From positions 112,086,716 through 112,150,715 of the forward strand of contig NC_073745.1 of the NCBI RefSeq assembly GCF_029784135.1: a stretch of 64,000 nt of DNA, in the 5' to 3' direction. Shown here in pieces: positions 11,222 to 21,599 of the stretch (positions are counted from its first letter, which is position 1; each line of letters opens with the position of its first letter). Below the pieces are notes generated by a model, which had not been told where the DNA came from, did no database searches, and was given only the letters and a program-made list of their open reading frames with translations. The DNA is from Toxorhynchites rutilus septentrionalis. Lineage: Eukaryota; Arthropoda; Insecta; Diptera; Culicidae. The position numbers were made by a program, and so were the translations under genes.

Positions 11222-12479
11222 ATTCATATAAATATATATATATATATATGGGTTTCTGTCTGTATGTCTGTCAGATTCTTATGGACTCGGAAACTACTGA
11301 ACCGATCGTCATGAAAATTGGTATGCATGGGTTTTTGAGGCCGGGGATGGTTTTCACGATAGTTTGAGAACCCTCCCCTTTTCAAAGGAGGGGCTGCCGT
11401 ACAAATGAAACACAAATTTCTGCATTACTCGAGAATTAATGAAGCAAATGAAACGAAATTTGGCATGTGAAATTTCTAGGGTGCAATAAATGTTTCTATG
11501 GTAGTTAGACACTCCACCCCCTCTCTAAGGGGGGGCTGACATACAAATGAAACACAAATTTCTGCATTACTCGATAACCAATCAAGCAAACGAAACCAAA
11601 TTTGGCATGTGAAGGTTTTAGGATGCAATAAATGTTTTAACGGTGCTTAGATACTCCTCCCCCTATCTTAGGGGAGGCTGCCATACAAATGAAACACAAA
11701 TTTCTGCATTACTCGAGAATTTATCCAGCAAATGAAACCAAATTAGGCATGTGAAGGTTTTAGGGTGCAATGTTTTTACGGTGGTTAGATACTCCTCTCC
11801 CCTCTCTGAGGAGGGGCTACCATGCAAATGAAACACAAATTTCTACATTACTCGAGAATTGATCAAGCAAATACAACCAAATTAGACATCTAGAGGTTTT
11901 AGGGTGCAATAAATGATTCTATGGTGGTTAGATATTCCTCACCCTCTCTTAGGGGGGCAAAGTGAAACACAAATTTCTGCCTTACTCGAGAATTAATCAA
12001 GCAAATGAAATCAAATTAGGCATTAGAAGGTTTCAGGATGCAATAAATGTTTCTATGGTGGTTCGACACTCCTCTCCCTGTCAGATTTTAGGGGGCACGA
12101 AACATTTCTTTGGCGAATATACACTCTTCCCCCTCTCTAAGGGGAGAAGAGAGGAGGGGTCTGTCTTTATTCTATCATATTTTCTGTATCAAACATTTAT
12201 TCCATGTAACGGAGAAACATGTTATCTGCAAGTGGTTGAAAAATCTTGAACGAGAATTGTGTCTGAAAATAATCTGATATTATAATGATGAGCTTTGGTA
12301 GAAGTATTAGGGATTTTTTAGTAAAAGGTAAATTCAACGAGGTCGCTTAGAAGATCAATCAATGAACAGTTCTGCGATTCGACTCATGAACTTGCGCTTA
12401 GGAAGAAAACGTGAATGTTTGAAGGTATTGATAACAAAAAACAAATTTTGGGCGGGACGAAGTTTGCCGGGTCAGCTAG
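11222..12479 (+). mobile_element. Helitron-like non-autonomous element A2 (both ends present)
   Basis: The 5' side is a (TA)n tract (11233-11249), then 'GGGTTTCTGTCTGTATGTC' and 'CTACTGAACCGATCG'. The body is at least five tandem units of about 140 bases (11390-12090), each carrying AAATGAAACACAAATTTCTG, 'ACTCGAGAATTAATCAAGC' and 'TTTTAGGGTGCAATAAATG', separated by C-rich/G-rich (CTCCCCCTCTCTAAGGGG) strings that can pair with each other. The 3' block ends TTGCCGGGTCAGCTAG (12464-12479) before T. There is no protein, so it is non-autonomous by inference. Confidence 0.7.
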
Positions 12480-12483
12480 TGTC

Positions 12484-12545
12484 ATCTATAAGATAAATCG
12501 TCCTGCTCAACCCTTTGTAGGGGTATGAGGTAAGCCATCATAATT
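12484..12545 (+). repeat. MITE arm, family K
   Basis: The stretch AGATAAATCGTCCTGCTCAA followed by CCTTTGTAGGGGTATGAGG matches both arms of an inverted repeat at 48077-48241 inside another MITE. Confidence 0.55.
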
Positions 12546-12759
12546 ATCATAAAAAAGACGTATTTTATGGATGACATGTTGAACCCATTGCTACTTGATA
12601 AAGAAGCTGTTGTGTTTCCTGTGGCATATATGAAATCTAGTTCGTCTGCGATTTCGAATCTCGAGTCAGACAAATTGACAAATTGACAATTGAAATCCCG
12701 GTAAATATTACTAGATCCTTGCTTCATAGGAAACAGCAAGTACAATCTATCAACACAAA

Positions 12760-15700
12760 GCGCGTGTTTTTATATAAAAAAAATAGGTTCTATACATATA
12801 TATATAAAAAATATTATGAAAACCGCAAGCGGACTAACGTAACATGAAACATAGTTTTTTTTTCAATTTCAAAAATTCAAAAATTTGGTTAGCATCTATG
12901 ATTATAGGTAGTACGTAAAAAAAATAAGTGCCTCGAATTCGATTCGCGTACGGCCTTAGAATGTTTTCGTCACAGGATAGTATTCCTGCTTACACTCGTA
13001 CACACGAAATTGCAAATCAACAATACAAAATTCGGTATCGAAACACAAATGATAAGCCATTGTAATTACGTTTGGAACTATTTAATAAGTTTCATACCAA
13101 AACTTTTTTGTCTGGTATCTGAAATATACTCACCAACGATATCTGAAATATACTCACCAACGATACATAAAATCTGGGTTCATTTTTGAGCTCCTACATA
13201 CCTTACTTCTAGCATACAGTTTCCGTACCAAAAATAGCTCATTTCTCATCGCTAGACCCGAAAGCCGTTTGACCAACACAACAATCGAAAACAGAACGAG
13301 AAAGCAAAGGCGCGTCACACCGGATCATGACGGCGACAAACAATTTATTTACATTTTTACGATGAATAACTCCCCAAAGTTTATCGATACGCACGGAAGA
13401 AAATTGACCAATCCTTAAAAGTGGAGAATAAGCCAGCCGAACGAAGACGACGATGACGATAATGTGGTCATCTCCTGTCTCATTAGAGCGGTGCTCACAA
13501 AATGATAGCTTCAATGAAATGGCACCACAAACACATCAACCGACGTTCGGGGATGTACATGTTTTGAAAACGAAAGAAAACTAATTCGGTGCAGCTTAAC
13601 GATCCCATTTTCGGTGATCTCGATGTAAATTGGTAACGATGCATACCCTGGGAGGTAGCAATCGATCGATCGTCGCTTGCACGTAATGAGTTCGCGAATT
13701 CAAACTTCAAATTCGAGGTGCTCGAAGGATACTTCGAGCGGTTCACGATGTGGTGGATACAACGACGCGTATCTTCCCATAGTTCCACCGAGGTTAGTTC
13801 GGGTCGAATATTTTATAGTTTTATTTGGCAGCAAAACCATGCTCACGATCGTAAAATTTGATTTCAATTCCTGGCGTTTTAATTTTTGGCAGCCCCCGGT
13901 ACCCATCCTCGATTTCGTTAGAGACCAGTCTGCTTTCAAGCAAGCGATGGGGCTGTCGTTAAGATCGTACGCGAAGATTAATATCCGATAAAATGAGAAA
14001 ATGGCAAATTATCGAGTCGAAATGCGCTCGAATTGCAAAATTCCTCCACGGGTACACCTGACGCACCGCTTCCATACCCCGATCATCGATGACCACGTGA
14101 AGCAGTGAACTGATAAAAGCCGCTCGTTGCTCATCGTAATCGCGGCCGGTGTTGGTTTTATTGCGTCCAACCGTGCCCGAGCAACATTCAACCCATTTAT
14201 GGAAAAAAAGAGGATGTGTAAAATTTTAAAGGTTTTTATTACCTAAATTATTGCGATTATTAACAGTTATTTTTATTGGTTTTTAAATTGGGTATCTTTT
14301 TCCCGCTCCGTTTAAGATTATCCTTTTCCGAGAGATAAAAATAAAAGGAAGGCCAAACATTTTTATTAAGATTCGTGGGGTGAGAGAATTCGAAACTGAT
14401 GAGCTGAAATAGTTTGATCCTCTGGGGGAAGAATGCGAGAAGCGCAGAAAAAGGCCCATATTGTCAACGGTTAATATAGGTGACAAACCGATCATAACAG
14501 AACAACGCTTCTAACACTCCTTCCACTCATAGAATGGACCTGCTTGTCCCGGCAGCCGCTGGCTTCTCATCAGTTCCCAGCAATCGGTCGGCTGTAAAGT
14601 TTTAACGCCACGACTCGTTGGATGATCAGAGCCGAGAGCGCTTCGGAAAGAGCATCTCGCTAATAAAATATGTAAATGGACCAAAGTTGAAACGATCAGT
14701 GCGACCCGTCATCATCGACGGGATCATTAGCTTAGAGAGAAGACCGGTTCTGCCAGTCTCCGGGATGACGCTCGCTTTGATCGCCGCTGGAAGCATATAG
14801 TTTAATCTAGTCTCGAAAACATCCGGGACTGAGTGTGAGATGTGTGTGTGGGTATGTATGCGCGCGAATGAGTTTGAGTGATGATTGGAAGGATCCAGAG
14901 GGAGAGGCAGTAGTACTGATATTTGTAGATCAGCCCAGCTGTTCGATGATTATAATCCGTTCGAATGCGATTGAAACTTATCATAACAATTAGCTACAGC
15001 CGGTGATTGAGCGCAAACGATGGGATTGAATCTGAGAGAAGCACAGGCTGAATGCTATGGATGTTAAATTATATGATAATAACTTCGAAGACTGTTCCAG
15101 AGTGAACGTAATGCTTGCGTTATTCCATATTGCTGCAAATACTTTAGAATTAACTACTCTTCCATATATCATTTAGTTCATAAAAAGTTCATATGAACTA
15201 CCTCACTTGTTCATTCATCAAATCTGTTGTTTAAATGAGTGCTATCCCTTTTTTCCATTTTACATCCTGTTTTCAATAACTCGATCCAACGTTAACATTC
15301 AAAAGCTTCCGTCGTGTATGAAGACTCTACATAAAACGGTTTAATTTTTCTCACAAAAAAACTGTGAAGTATTCTCAAATATACTACTGAGAACTTTTCT
15401 TTTTTGCCTAGGTGTGAAAATTCCTGGTTTTAAGGAACAAATTACTGGTAAAAACTATATATAGTTTTTGAACTATTATTAACTGATTGTCAAATGCAAC
15501 ACCCGACTAAATCTAGTTTTTATTCCGAGTTGCAGAATGTTCATCAGCACAATTTGTCTTATTGAGAATTAAGACTAGAAAACTAAACATTTTCTTTAGA
15601 AACAGTCTACAAAAACTGTGTTATTACTCCCAAAACGAAAAATTACGAAAAACAACCTTTTTCCCGTCTGAATACAGACAGCCCCACTAACAATTTCCCA

Positions 15701-15949
15701 TCAGTGTGATGCTTGTTAAAAGCTCTATGCTTAATAATGCCTCAACTATTTGTCACCAAAATTGTTCAAACCTTCCCGTATTAACACAGGCCACGGATAA
15801 ACAGTACTGGCAATAGTTTTGAGACTGTTTTTATGGGGATGGTAGTATTATACAAGGGCTATTTCTTATAAGGGAACCCTGCGTATTTAATATTCGTCAA
15901 CATTTTTGAGTATATCTTCAACCCAACCCACACGCCATAAGAGGTTCTA
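12760..15949. other. unassigned sequence, partly GC-rich (13.2-14.8 kb)
   Basis: No dispersed repeat or protein family is recognised. A 24-base unit (ATCTGAAATATACTCACCAA plus CGAT) is perfectly duplicated in tandem at 13117-13164. Open frames at 13495-13788 (minus) and 13677-13991 (plus) are shadows of each other and have no signature. The base composition of 13.2-14.8 kb is richer than the transposon-laden flanks, so it may belong to a host gene neighbourhood. Confidence 0.4.
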
Positions 15950-16009
15950 ACTCTTGACTAAATCTCAAATGACATAAAACTGTTAATCATTTGAGTTTTA
16001 GTCAAGAGT
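15950..16009. repeat. perfect-looking short hairpin (23-bp arms, 14-nt loop)
   Basis: The arms 15950-15972 and 15987-16009 are reverse complements with a single mismatch (22 of 23). The left arm begins ACTCTTGACTAAA and the right arm ends TAGTCAAGAGT. The size and tightness resemble a microRNA precursor stem or a tiny MITE. No flanking target duplication was found by eye. Confidence 0.65.
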
Positions 16010-16029
16010 ATTTATGAATATCTTTTGTT

Positions 16030-17209
16030 GTGTTTTGGATCAAAGATGTGTCCAAGAAAATTCAAACAAATTTACAAATTTCTTCATTAATCGAGAGTTA
16101 AACAAGCAAACGAAACCAAATTTGACATGTGGAGGTTTTAGGGTGCAATAAATGTTTTTACGGTGGTTGGACACTCCACCCCCCTCTTTAAGGGGGGGGG
16201 GGTGTGCTGCCATACGAATGAAACACAAATTTTTGCATAACTCGAGAATTAATCAAGCAAATGGAAGAAAATTTGGCATGTGGAAATTTTAGGGTGTAAT
16301 GAATATTTCTATGGTGGTTAGACACTCCGCCCCCTCTCTAAGGGGGGGCTGCCATACAAATCAAACACAAATTTCTACATTACTCGAGAAATAATCAAGC
16401 AAATGGAACCGAATTAGGCATATGGAGGTTTTAGGGTGCAATAAATGTTTCTATGGTGGTTAGATAATCCTCCCCCTTCTATTAGGGGGGGCTGACATAC
16501 AAATGAAAAACAAATTTCTTCATAACTCAAAATCTAATCAAGCAAATGGAGCCAAATTTGGCACTCCTCCTCCCTCTCTAATGGGAGAAGAGGGGAGGGG
16601 TCTGTCTCTTTTCTATCATATTTTCTGTATCAAATTTTTATTCCATGTAACAGAGAAACATGTTATTTGCAAGTGTTTGAAAAATCTTGAACGAGAATTG
16701 TGTCTGAAATAATCTGATATTATAATGATGAGTTTTGGTAGAAGTACTAGGATTTTTTTAGTAAAAGGTAAATTCAACGGGGTCGATTAGAAAATCAACA
16801 ATGAACAGTTCTGCGATTGGACTCATGAACTTGCGCTTAGTAAGAAAACGTGAATTTTTGAAGGTATTGATTTTTTTATCGCTTCTTCTTCTTCTTATAT
16901 GGCACTAACGTTCCTAAAGGAACTCCGCCGTCTCAACGTAGTATTACTTGCATCATTTTCATTAGTACTTAGTTGAGATTTCTATGCCAAATAACACGCC
17001 ATGATTGCATTCTGAGTGGCAAGCTCTAGAATACGCGTGACCACAGTGCAAGTCAGAGGAAATTTCTTTGAAGAAAAATTTCCCCGACCAGAACGGGAAT
17101 CGAACCCGAACCCCCGGCATGTTAGGTTTGACAACTATTGACAACAAAAAACAAATATTGACAACAAAAAACAAATTTTGGGCGGGACGAAGTTTGCCGG
17201 GTCAGCTAG
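16030..17209 (+). mobile_element. Helitron-like non-autonomous element A3, interrupted by a SINE
   Basis: It has the same body as A2: tandem units of about 140 bases at 16060-16600, then the conserved 3' block and the terminus TTGCCGGGTCAGCTAG (17194-17209) before T. Just before the terminus, at the TATTGA site, it is split by the SINE at 16872-17135. A short CAAAAAACAAAT motif is duplicated after the insertion. The 5' microsatellite end is missing. Confidence 0.65.
16872..17135 (-). mobile_element. tRNA-derived SINE, copy 1
   Basis: On the minus strand this carries a polymerase III B box, GGGTTCGATTCCC (17107-17095), near its 5' end. It ends in a (GAA)n-like tail seen on the plus strand as TTCTTCTTCTTCTT (16883-16896). 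Such elements are transcribed by RNA polymerase III and copied by a partner LINE. It lies inside element A3. A second truncated copy lies at 18395-18540. The A box is not clear, so the head may be damaged. Confidence 0.7.
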
Positions 17210-17589
17210 TACATATATAAATCTCATGTCACGGTGTTTGTTACCAAACTCCTCAGAAACGGCTTGACCGATTTTGATGAAATTATGCACAATAAACTTG
17301 GTAAGCATGAGAATAGGTTGTAAACTATATACGATACCGCTAGGATACCGATTACAAAATATTCAATACTAATCAGAGTGTCTCTAAGAATAAAAAATCT
17401 GAATTTTTTTTTATTAAATTTTGCTTCAAACAATACATATAATACACATACAATACACAAATTTAAACCCACATAATCTATGTTTAATCGAGATTTTAGT
17501 AGTTTTGTACAAACAATATTCAAATTATTTAACCGTCGGTTGTTTTTCAAACAGAACGAATTTATTTATGTTATTAAATGACAAATGGC

Positions 17590-18810
17590 GCTACGCCCGC
17601 TACATCGAACTTTCATCCACAGATTCGCAAGTAACCTTACTTCGTCTAAAGCCAGGCGTATCGCCGGCAAGCTGGAAGTATTTTTGAATGAGCACAACGA
17701 ATTATTGAAATACTTCACACTTGCTCGCTTTACAAAATGACAATCACGTTATTGTCATCAATTCTGATAAAATATCTGCTGGAGAGCACGTGTCTAGATT
17801 CAGTATATATAATATATAATTTTGAACTTGATTATATACAGTTTGAAATAAATATATTTTTTTTTAAATTTCAAATATGACTTATTTAAAAAAATGTAAC
17901 CTTTCAACGTTGAGGTGAAATTCAAGTGGCTATTATATGTACAGTGGGGTAGATTTTTTTTTTGAAGATTTTGCTTGAATTTTCACCAGGAAATGTTTAT
18001 ATTGATATTGCAGCGAAATTAAAAAAGATAGAAGTTGGGTGTCAAAGAACAAATTGTAGAACGGTTAGAGAGCTTTAATTAAATTCATAGAAACAATCAA
18101 GTTTATTATGAAAAAATAATGACACATTAAAAATTACTCATTTTTTTCACTTCCAAAATGTTATTGAAAATCACTAATTTAGATGTTCCACTACTAAATT
18201 CTGTGCTAAATTTTCTCATCTTTCCAATGGAGGCAGCAGAATCGTTTTACGTAGCGTACTTTTTGATGTAGAGCCAGTTTGAGACAACAGAGTCCGAAAC
18301 AAAAAAAAAGTTCTGTAACTCTGTCATTGTTGAAATGCGAACATATGCATAGCAGTATTTTTCTCATCAAATGTGATCGTCTATGCCTTCCTGAGAGATT
18401 CTTAGTTGAGATTTCTATGCCAAACAACACACCTTGTACTCTGAGTGGCAAGCTCTAGAATGTGTGTGACCACAATGCAGGTCAGAAGAAATATCTTTGA
18501 CGAAAAATGCCTGACCGTTCTGAAAGAACAACGTTAGACAACGTGATCCTGTCACAGGTACTCCATTCATTATGAACATCATTACTTGTTTTGAAATAAT
18601 ATATATGACTAGCTATATCAGACAAATAAAGCGAAGGAGTTCGCTCGATGGATTCTATGTGTATCGTATGATGTCATTATATGCTGTCGTTAGCTGTGCC
18701 AACAATTCATGGTCAACATGTACGCGAAAGTAGAAAGCGAATGACTGCGATTCCTACGACCTAATCAACACAAGTGGCGTTAGGAAGAATACTTGGGAAA
18801 CGCTATCATG
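17590..18810 (+). pseudogene. Helitron Rep (rolling-circle initiator) relic
   Basis: In autonomous Helitrons this protein nicks and rejoins one strand during rolling-circle transposition. The first remnant matches the part that precedes the catalytic domain (IAGKLEVFLNEHNELLKYF). The second matches the conserved VDMYxKxExERL...N region (FMVNMYAKVESE-stop-LRFLRPNQHKWR). There are stops at 18742-18744 and 18781-18783 plus frame changes near 17730. The HUH nuclease core and helicase are not visible. The assignment rests on remembered family patterns, not an alignment. Confidence 0.6.
18395..18540 (-). mobile_element. tRNA-derived SINE, copy 2 (truncated at both ends)
   Basis: It matches 16970-17090 of SINE copy 1, for example TTAGTTGAGATTTCTATGCC and TGGCAAGCTCTAGAAT. 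It lacks both the B-box end and the tail. It interrupts the Helitron H1 Rep remnant. Confidence 0.65.
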
Positions 18811-19189
18811 AGCAACACCAATACGGCGCCAGAGTCGAAATTATCCGAAGAGATTACAATTTCCGTTGTGCCAGTTGTGCCAGTTCGGGAGGAATAAACA
18901 CGCCCTTAAACCATTTTTTTAATGACAAATAATTCTACATATCATGAGTTCGATGTGAATAAGCATCACATTCTTTGCAATTGGAGGAAAAATCTTGAAC
19001 GAAAATTGTGTCTGACGATGATTTTATGTTATGGATAAAGTTTAGGTGGAAATGCAAGAAAATTTATAGACAAAAAAGTTAAGTTAGGGTCGGGACTATG
19101 TCTTCTATGTATTTAAACGACCTCGAGTGGTCGTGAAATTCGATTGAGTAACTGTTCGATACTGTTACCATAATAATGAAGTATGGTCC

Positions 19190-19640
19190 ATGCGGTGATT
19201 CGATTACCATCGGTTAAATTTGAAAAATCATAACTCAAAAACGAAAAAAATGCCTCCCTGGTTTCGAGATATGTTATGTAAAAATTCATCAGCTTCCCAG
19301 AAAAAAATATTAAAAATATATAGCCTTTGGTCCCGAGACCATGAATACTATATAAAAAACAAATACAATCAATAATAACGAAAACATAATTCATATTTTC
19401 TGCAACTGTAGTATTTTTCCAAAAAAAACAGCTAATTGGCTTGAATTTAATATATCGTACATCTGAATTGGTCCAGTGGTTCGAAAGATATGAAAAAAAA
19501 ATTATATAATTTGGTTTTTTTTATGCGAAATTGAATCATTCACCAAATAGATACACTATATTAGATATTAGGTTTCGGAAAAAATAATAAAATAAAAAAT
19601 AGTACGTTCAATCCTCGAAACATTATAAAAAAAAAACACA
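19190..19640 (-). repeat. foldback-family repeat B2
   Basis: It has the same orientation as B1. Shared phrases are AAATCATAACTCAAAAACGA, ATGTTATGTAAAAA and CTGAATTGGTCCAGTGGTTC. It is noncoding. Confidence 0.6.
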
Positions 19641-19957
19641 ATTATAAAAAAACATGTTCGAACAGAATTCAAAGCAGTACTGCTAAGTCCACATTTACTT
19701 CAGGAAAAAAAATAACGTTTCGAGAAAATGCGTTTTGATTTCATTTATGCTGCGATGCGTTGTAATGAATGACTTTCTGTACCATTTTGAAGGTACCAAA
19801 TATCTGAGAACCCTTTTGACACGTGTTACCCGAAAATGTAAAAAATATAAATAACGATTTTTTCGACAGGTCGGGATTCCCCTTAACCATTTGAGACCCA
19901 CATTGCCCCACATATCATAAAACATTCGAAAATGAACCGTATTTTTTATGTCCTCAC
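19641..19957. other. unassigned AT-rich sequence
   Basis: Homopolymer-rich sequence with no feature I can support. Confidence 0.4.
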
Positions 19958-20862
19958 CTCCCGCCCAAAATTTGTTTTTTGTTATCAATACCTTCAAACA
20001 TTCACGTTTTCTTATCAAAGGGTAAGTTCATGAGTCCAATCGCAGAAATGTTCATTGATTGATCTTCTAATCGACCCCGTTGAATTTACCTTTTACTAAA
20101 AAAAAACAAGTAAAAAAATCCTAGTACTTCTACCAAAACTCATAATTATAATATCAGATTATTTTCAGACACAATTCTCGTTCAATATTTTTCAACCACT
20201 TGCAAATAACATGTTTCTCCGTTACATGGAATAAATGTTTGATACAGAAACTATGATAGAATAAAGACAGATCCCTCCCCTTATCTCCCCTTAGAGAGGG
20301 GGAGGAGTGTCTATTCACCATAGGAACGTTTCGTGTCCCCTAAAGTCTTCACATGCCAAATTTGACTCCATTTGCTTGATTAGTTTTCGAGTTATGCAGA
20401 AATTTGTGTTTCAATTGTATGGCAGCCCTCTCTTAGAGAGGAGGAGGAGTATCTAACCACCATAGAAATCCTAAAACCTCCAGATGCCTAATTTGGTTGC
20501 ATTTGCTTGATAAATTCTCGAGTAATATAGAAATTTGAGTTTCATTTGTTTGGCAGACACCCCCTCCCCCACCCTTCTTAGAGAGGGTGGTGGAGTGTCT
20601 AACCACAATAGAAATATTTATTGCATCCTAAAACCTCCATATGACTAATTTGGTTTCATTTGCTTGATTAATTCTCGAGTAATGCAGAAGTTTGTGTTTC
20701 ATTTGTTTCATTTGCAGCCCCCCCTTAGAGAGGGGGAGGTGTCTCAAACTGACATGAAAACCTTCCCCGGTCCCAAAAACCTCTATATACAAATTATCAT
20801 GTCGATAGGTTCAGTAGTTTCTGAGTACATATATATATTTATATATAAATGCATTTCTGTCG
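19958..20862 (-). mobile_element. Helitron-like element A4 (3' end truncated)
   Basis: Reverse complement of A2. The 3' block (CCCGCCCAAAATTTG..., 19961 on) lacks the final CTAG. Three to four tandem units follow (20290-20740), then the 5' segment (CCTTCCCCGGTCCCAAAAAC) and an ATATATATA end at about 20830-20850. Confidence 0.65.
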
Positions 20863-21059
20863 ATCCTTTTTTTGGAATAGATAGAAGAAGATATAGGAGT
20901 GCTATTCATCAAATTGAAATCCATTTCCAGTTTCGAACAAAGATCAATTTCGCTAGCGCAAACATCAAATGGACTAAAAGCACTTGTCACTATGTAATTG
21001 TAGAACATATGGGAATTTAATTTTGTCTGGTTGGAATACTTCTGGTTGAAATATGTGGA

Positions 21060-21513
21060 ATATTTTTATGGGATCCCCCCCCCCTTTCCAGAGGAGGAAG
21101 GGGTGCCATACCATCATAGAAACATCTCTCATACCCTTAAACCCTCACATCCTAAATTGTGCTTGATTAGTTTTTGAGTTATGCAGAAATTTGTATTTCA
21201 TTTGTATGACAGCCCACCCTTACCCTTACCTCCATAGAATCATTTATTGTACCCTAAAACCTCAACTTGCTTGATTAATTCTCGAGTAATGCAGAAATTT
21301 GAGTTTCATTTGTATGACAGCTCGACCTTAGAGACGGGGTGGAGAGTCCTACCACTATAGACACATTTATTGCACCCTAAAACCTCAATATGCCTAACGA
21401 AACCTACGAAAACCTTCCCCGGTCCCAAAAACCCCTACATACCAATTTTCATGTTGATCGGTTCAGTAGTTTCCGATTCCATAAGAATCAGACAGACAGA
21501 CAGACAGAAATAC

Positions 21514-21591
<78 letters not shown>

Positions 21592-21596
21592 CGGTA
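21060..21596 (-). mobile_element. Helitron-like element A5 (fragment) ending in a long (TA)n
   Basis: Three damaged tandem units are followed by the family 5' segment, (GACA)n at 21489-21508 and an uninterrupted (TA)n at about 21516-21588. The 3' CTAG end is absent. Frames of alternating Tyr-Ile across the (TA)n are artefacts. Confidence 0.65.
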
Positions 21597-21599
21597 ATA

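Larger units (their letters stand above)
17222..19130 (+). mobile_element. Helitron H1, decayed, with Rep-domain remnants
   Basis: The 5' edge reads TC (17222-17223, TCTCATGTCACGG) after an A. Its first 100 bases match the edge of H2 at 32205-32090 in reverse complement. Two stretches encode pieces of the Helitron replication initiator. At 17641-17730 a frame contains ARRIAGKLEVFLNEHNELLK. At 18703-18810 a frame contains QFMVNMYAKVESE, a stop, then LRFLRPNQ and EEYL. A SINE lies between them (18395-18540). The 3' part (18980-19100) resembles the 3' block of the A elements and also occurs in H2. The exact 3' end is unresolved. Confidence 0.65.

Noticed and set aside
11390..12090. Regularly spaced repeats that could suggest a CRISPR array
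   Set aside because: Units of about 140 bases are contiguous tandem copies without unique spacers, occur in several dispersed elements, and the genome is eukaryotic.
17091..17110. tRNA gene suggested by GGGTTCGATTCCC on the minus strand
   Set aside because: There is no cloverleaf around it. The surrounding 260 bases recur at 18395-18540 and end in a (GAA)n tail, so it is a SINE.
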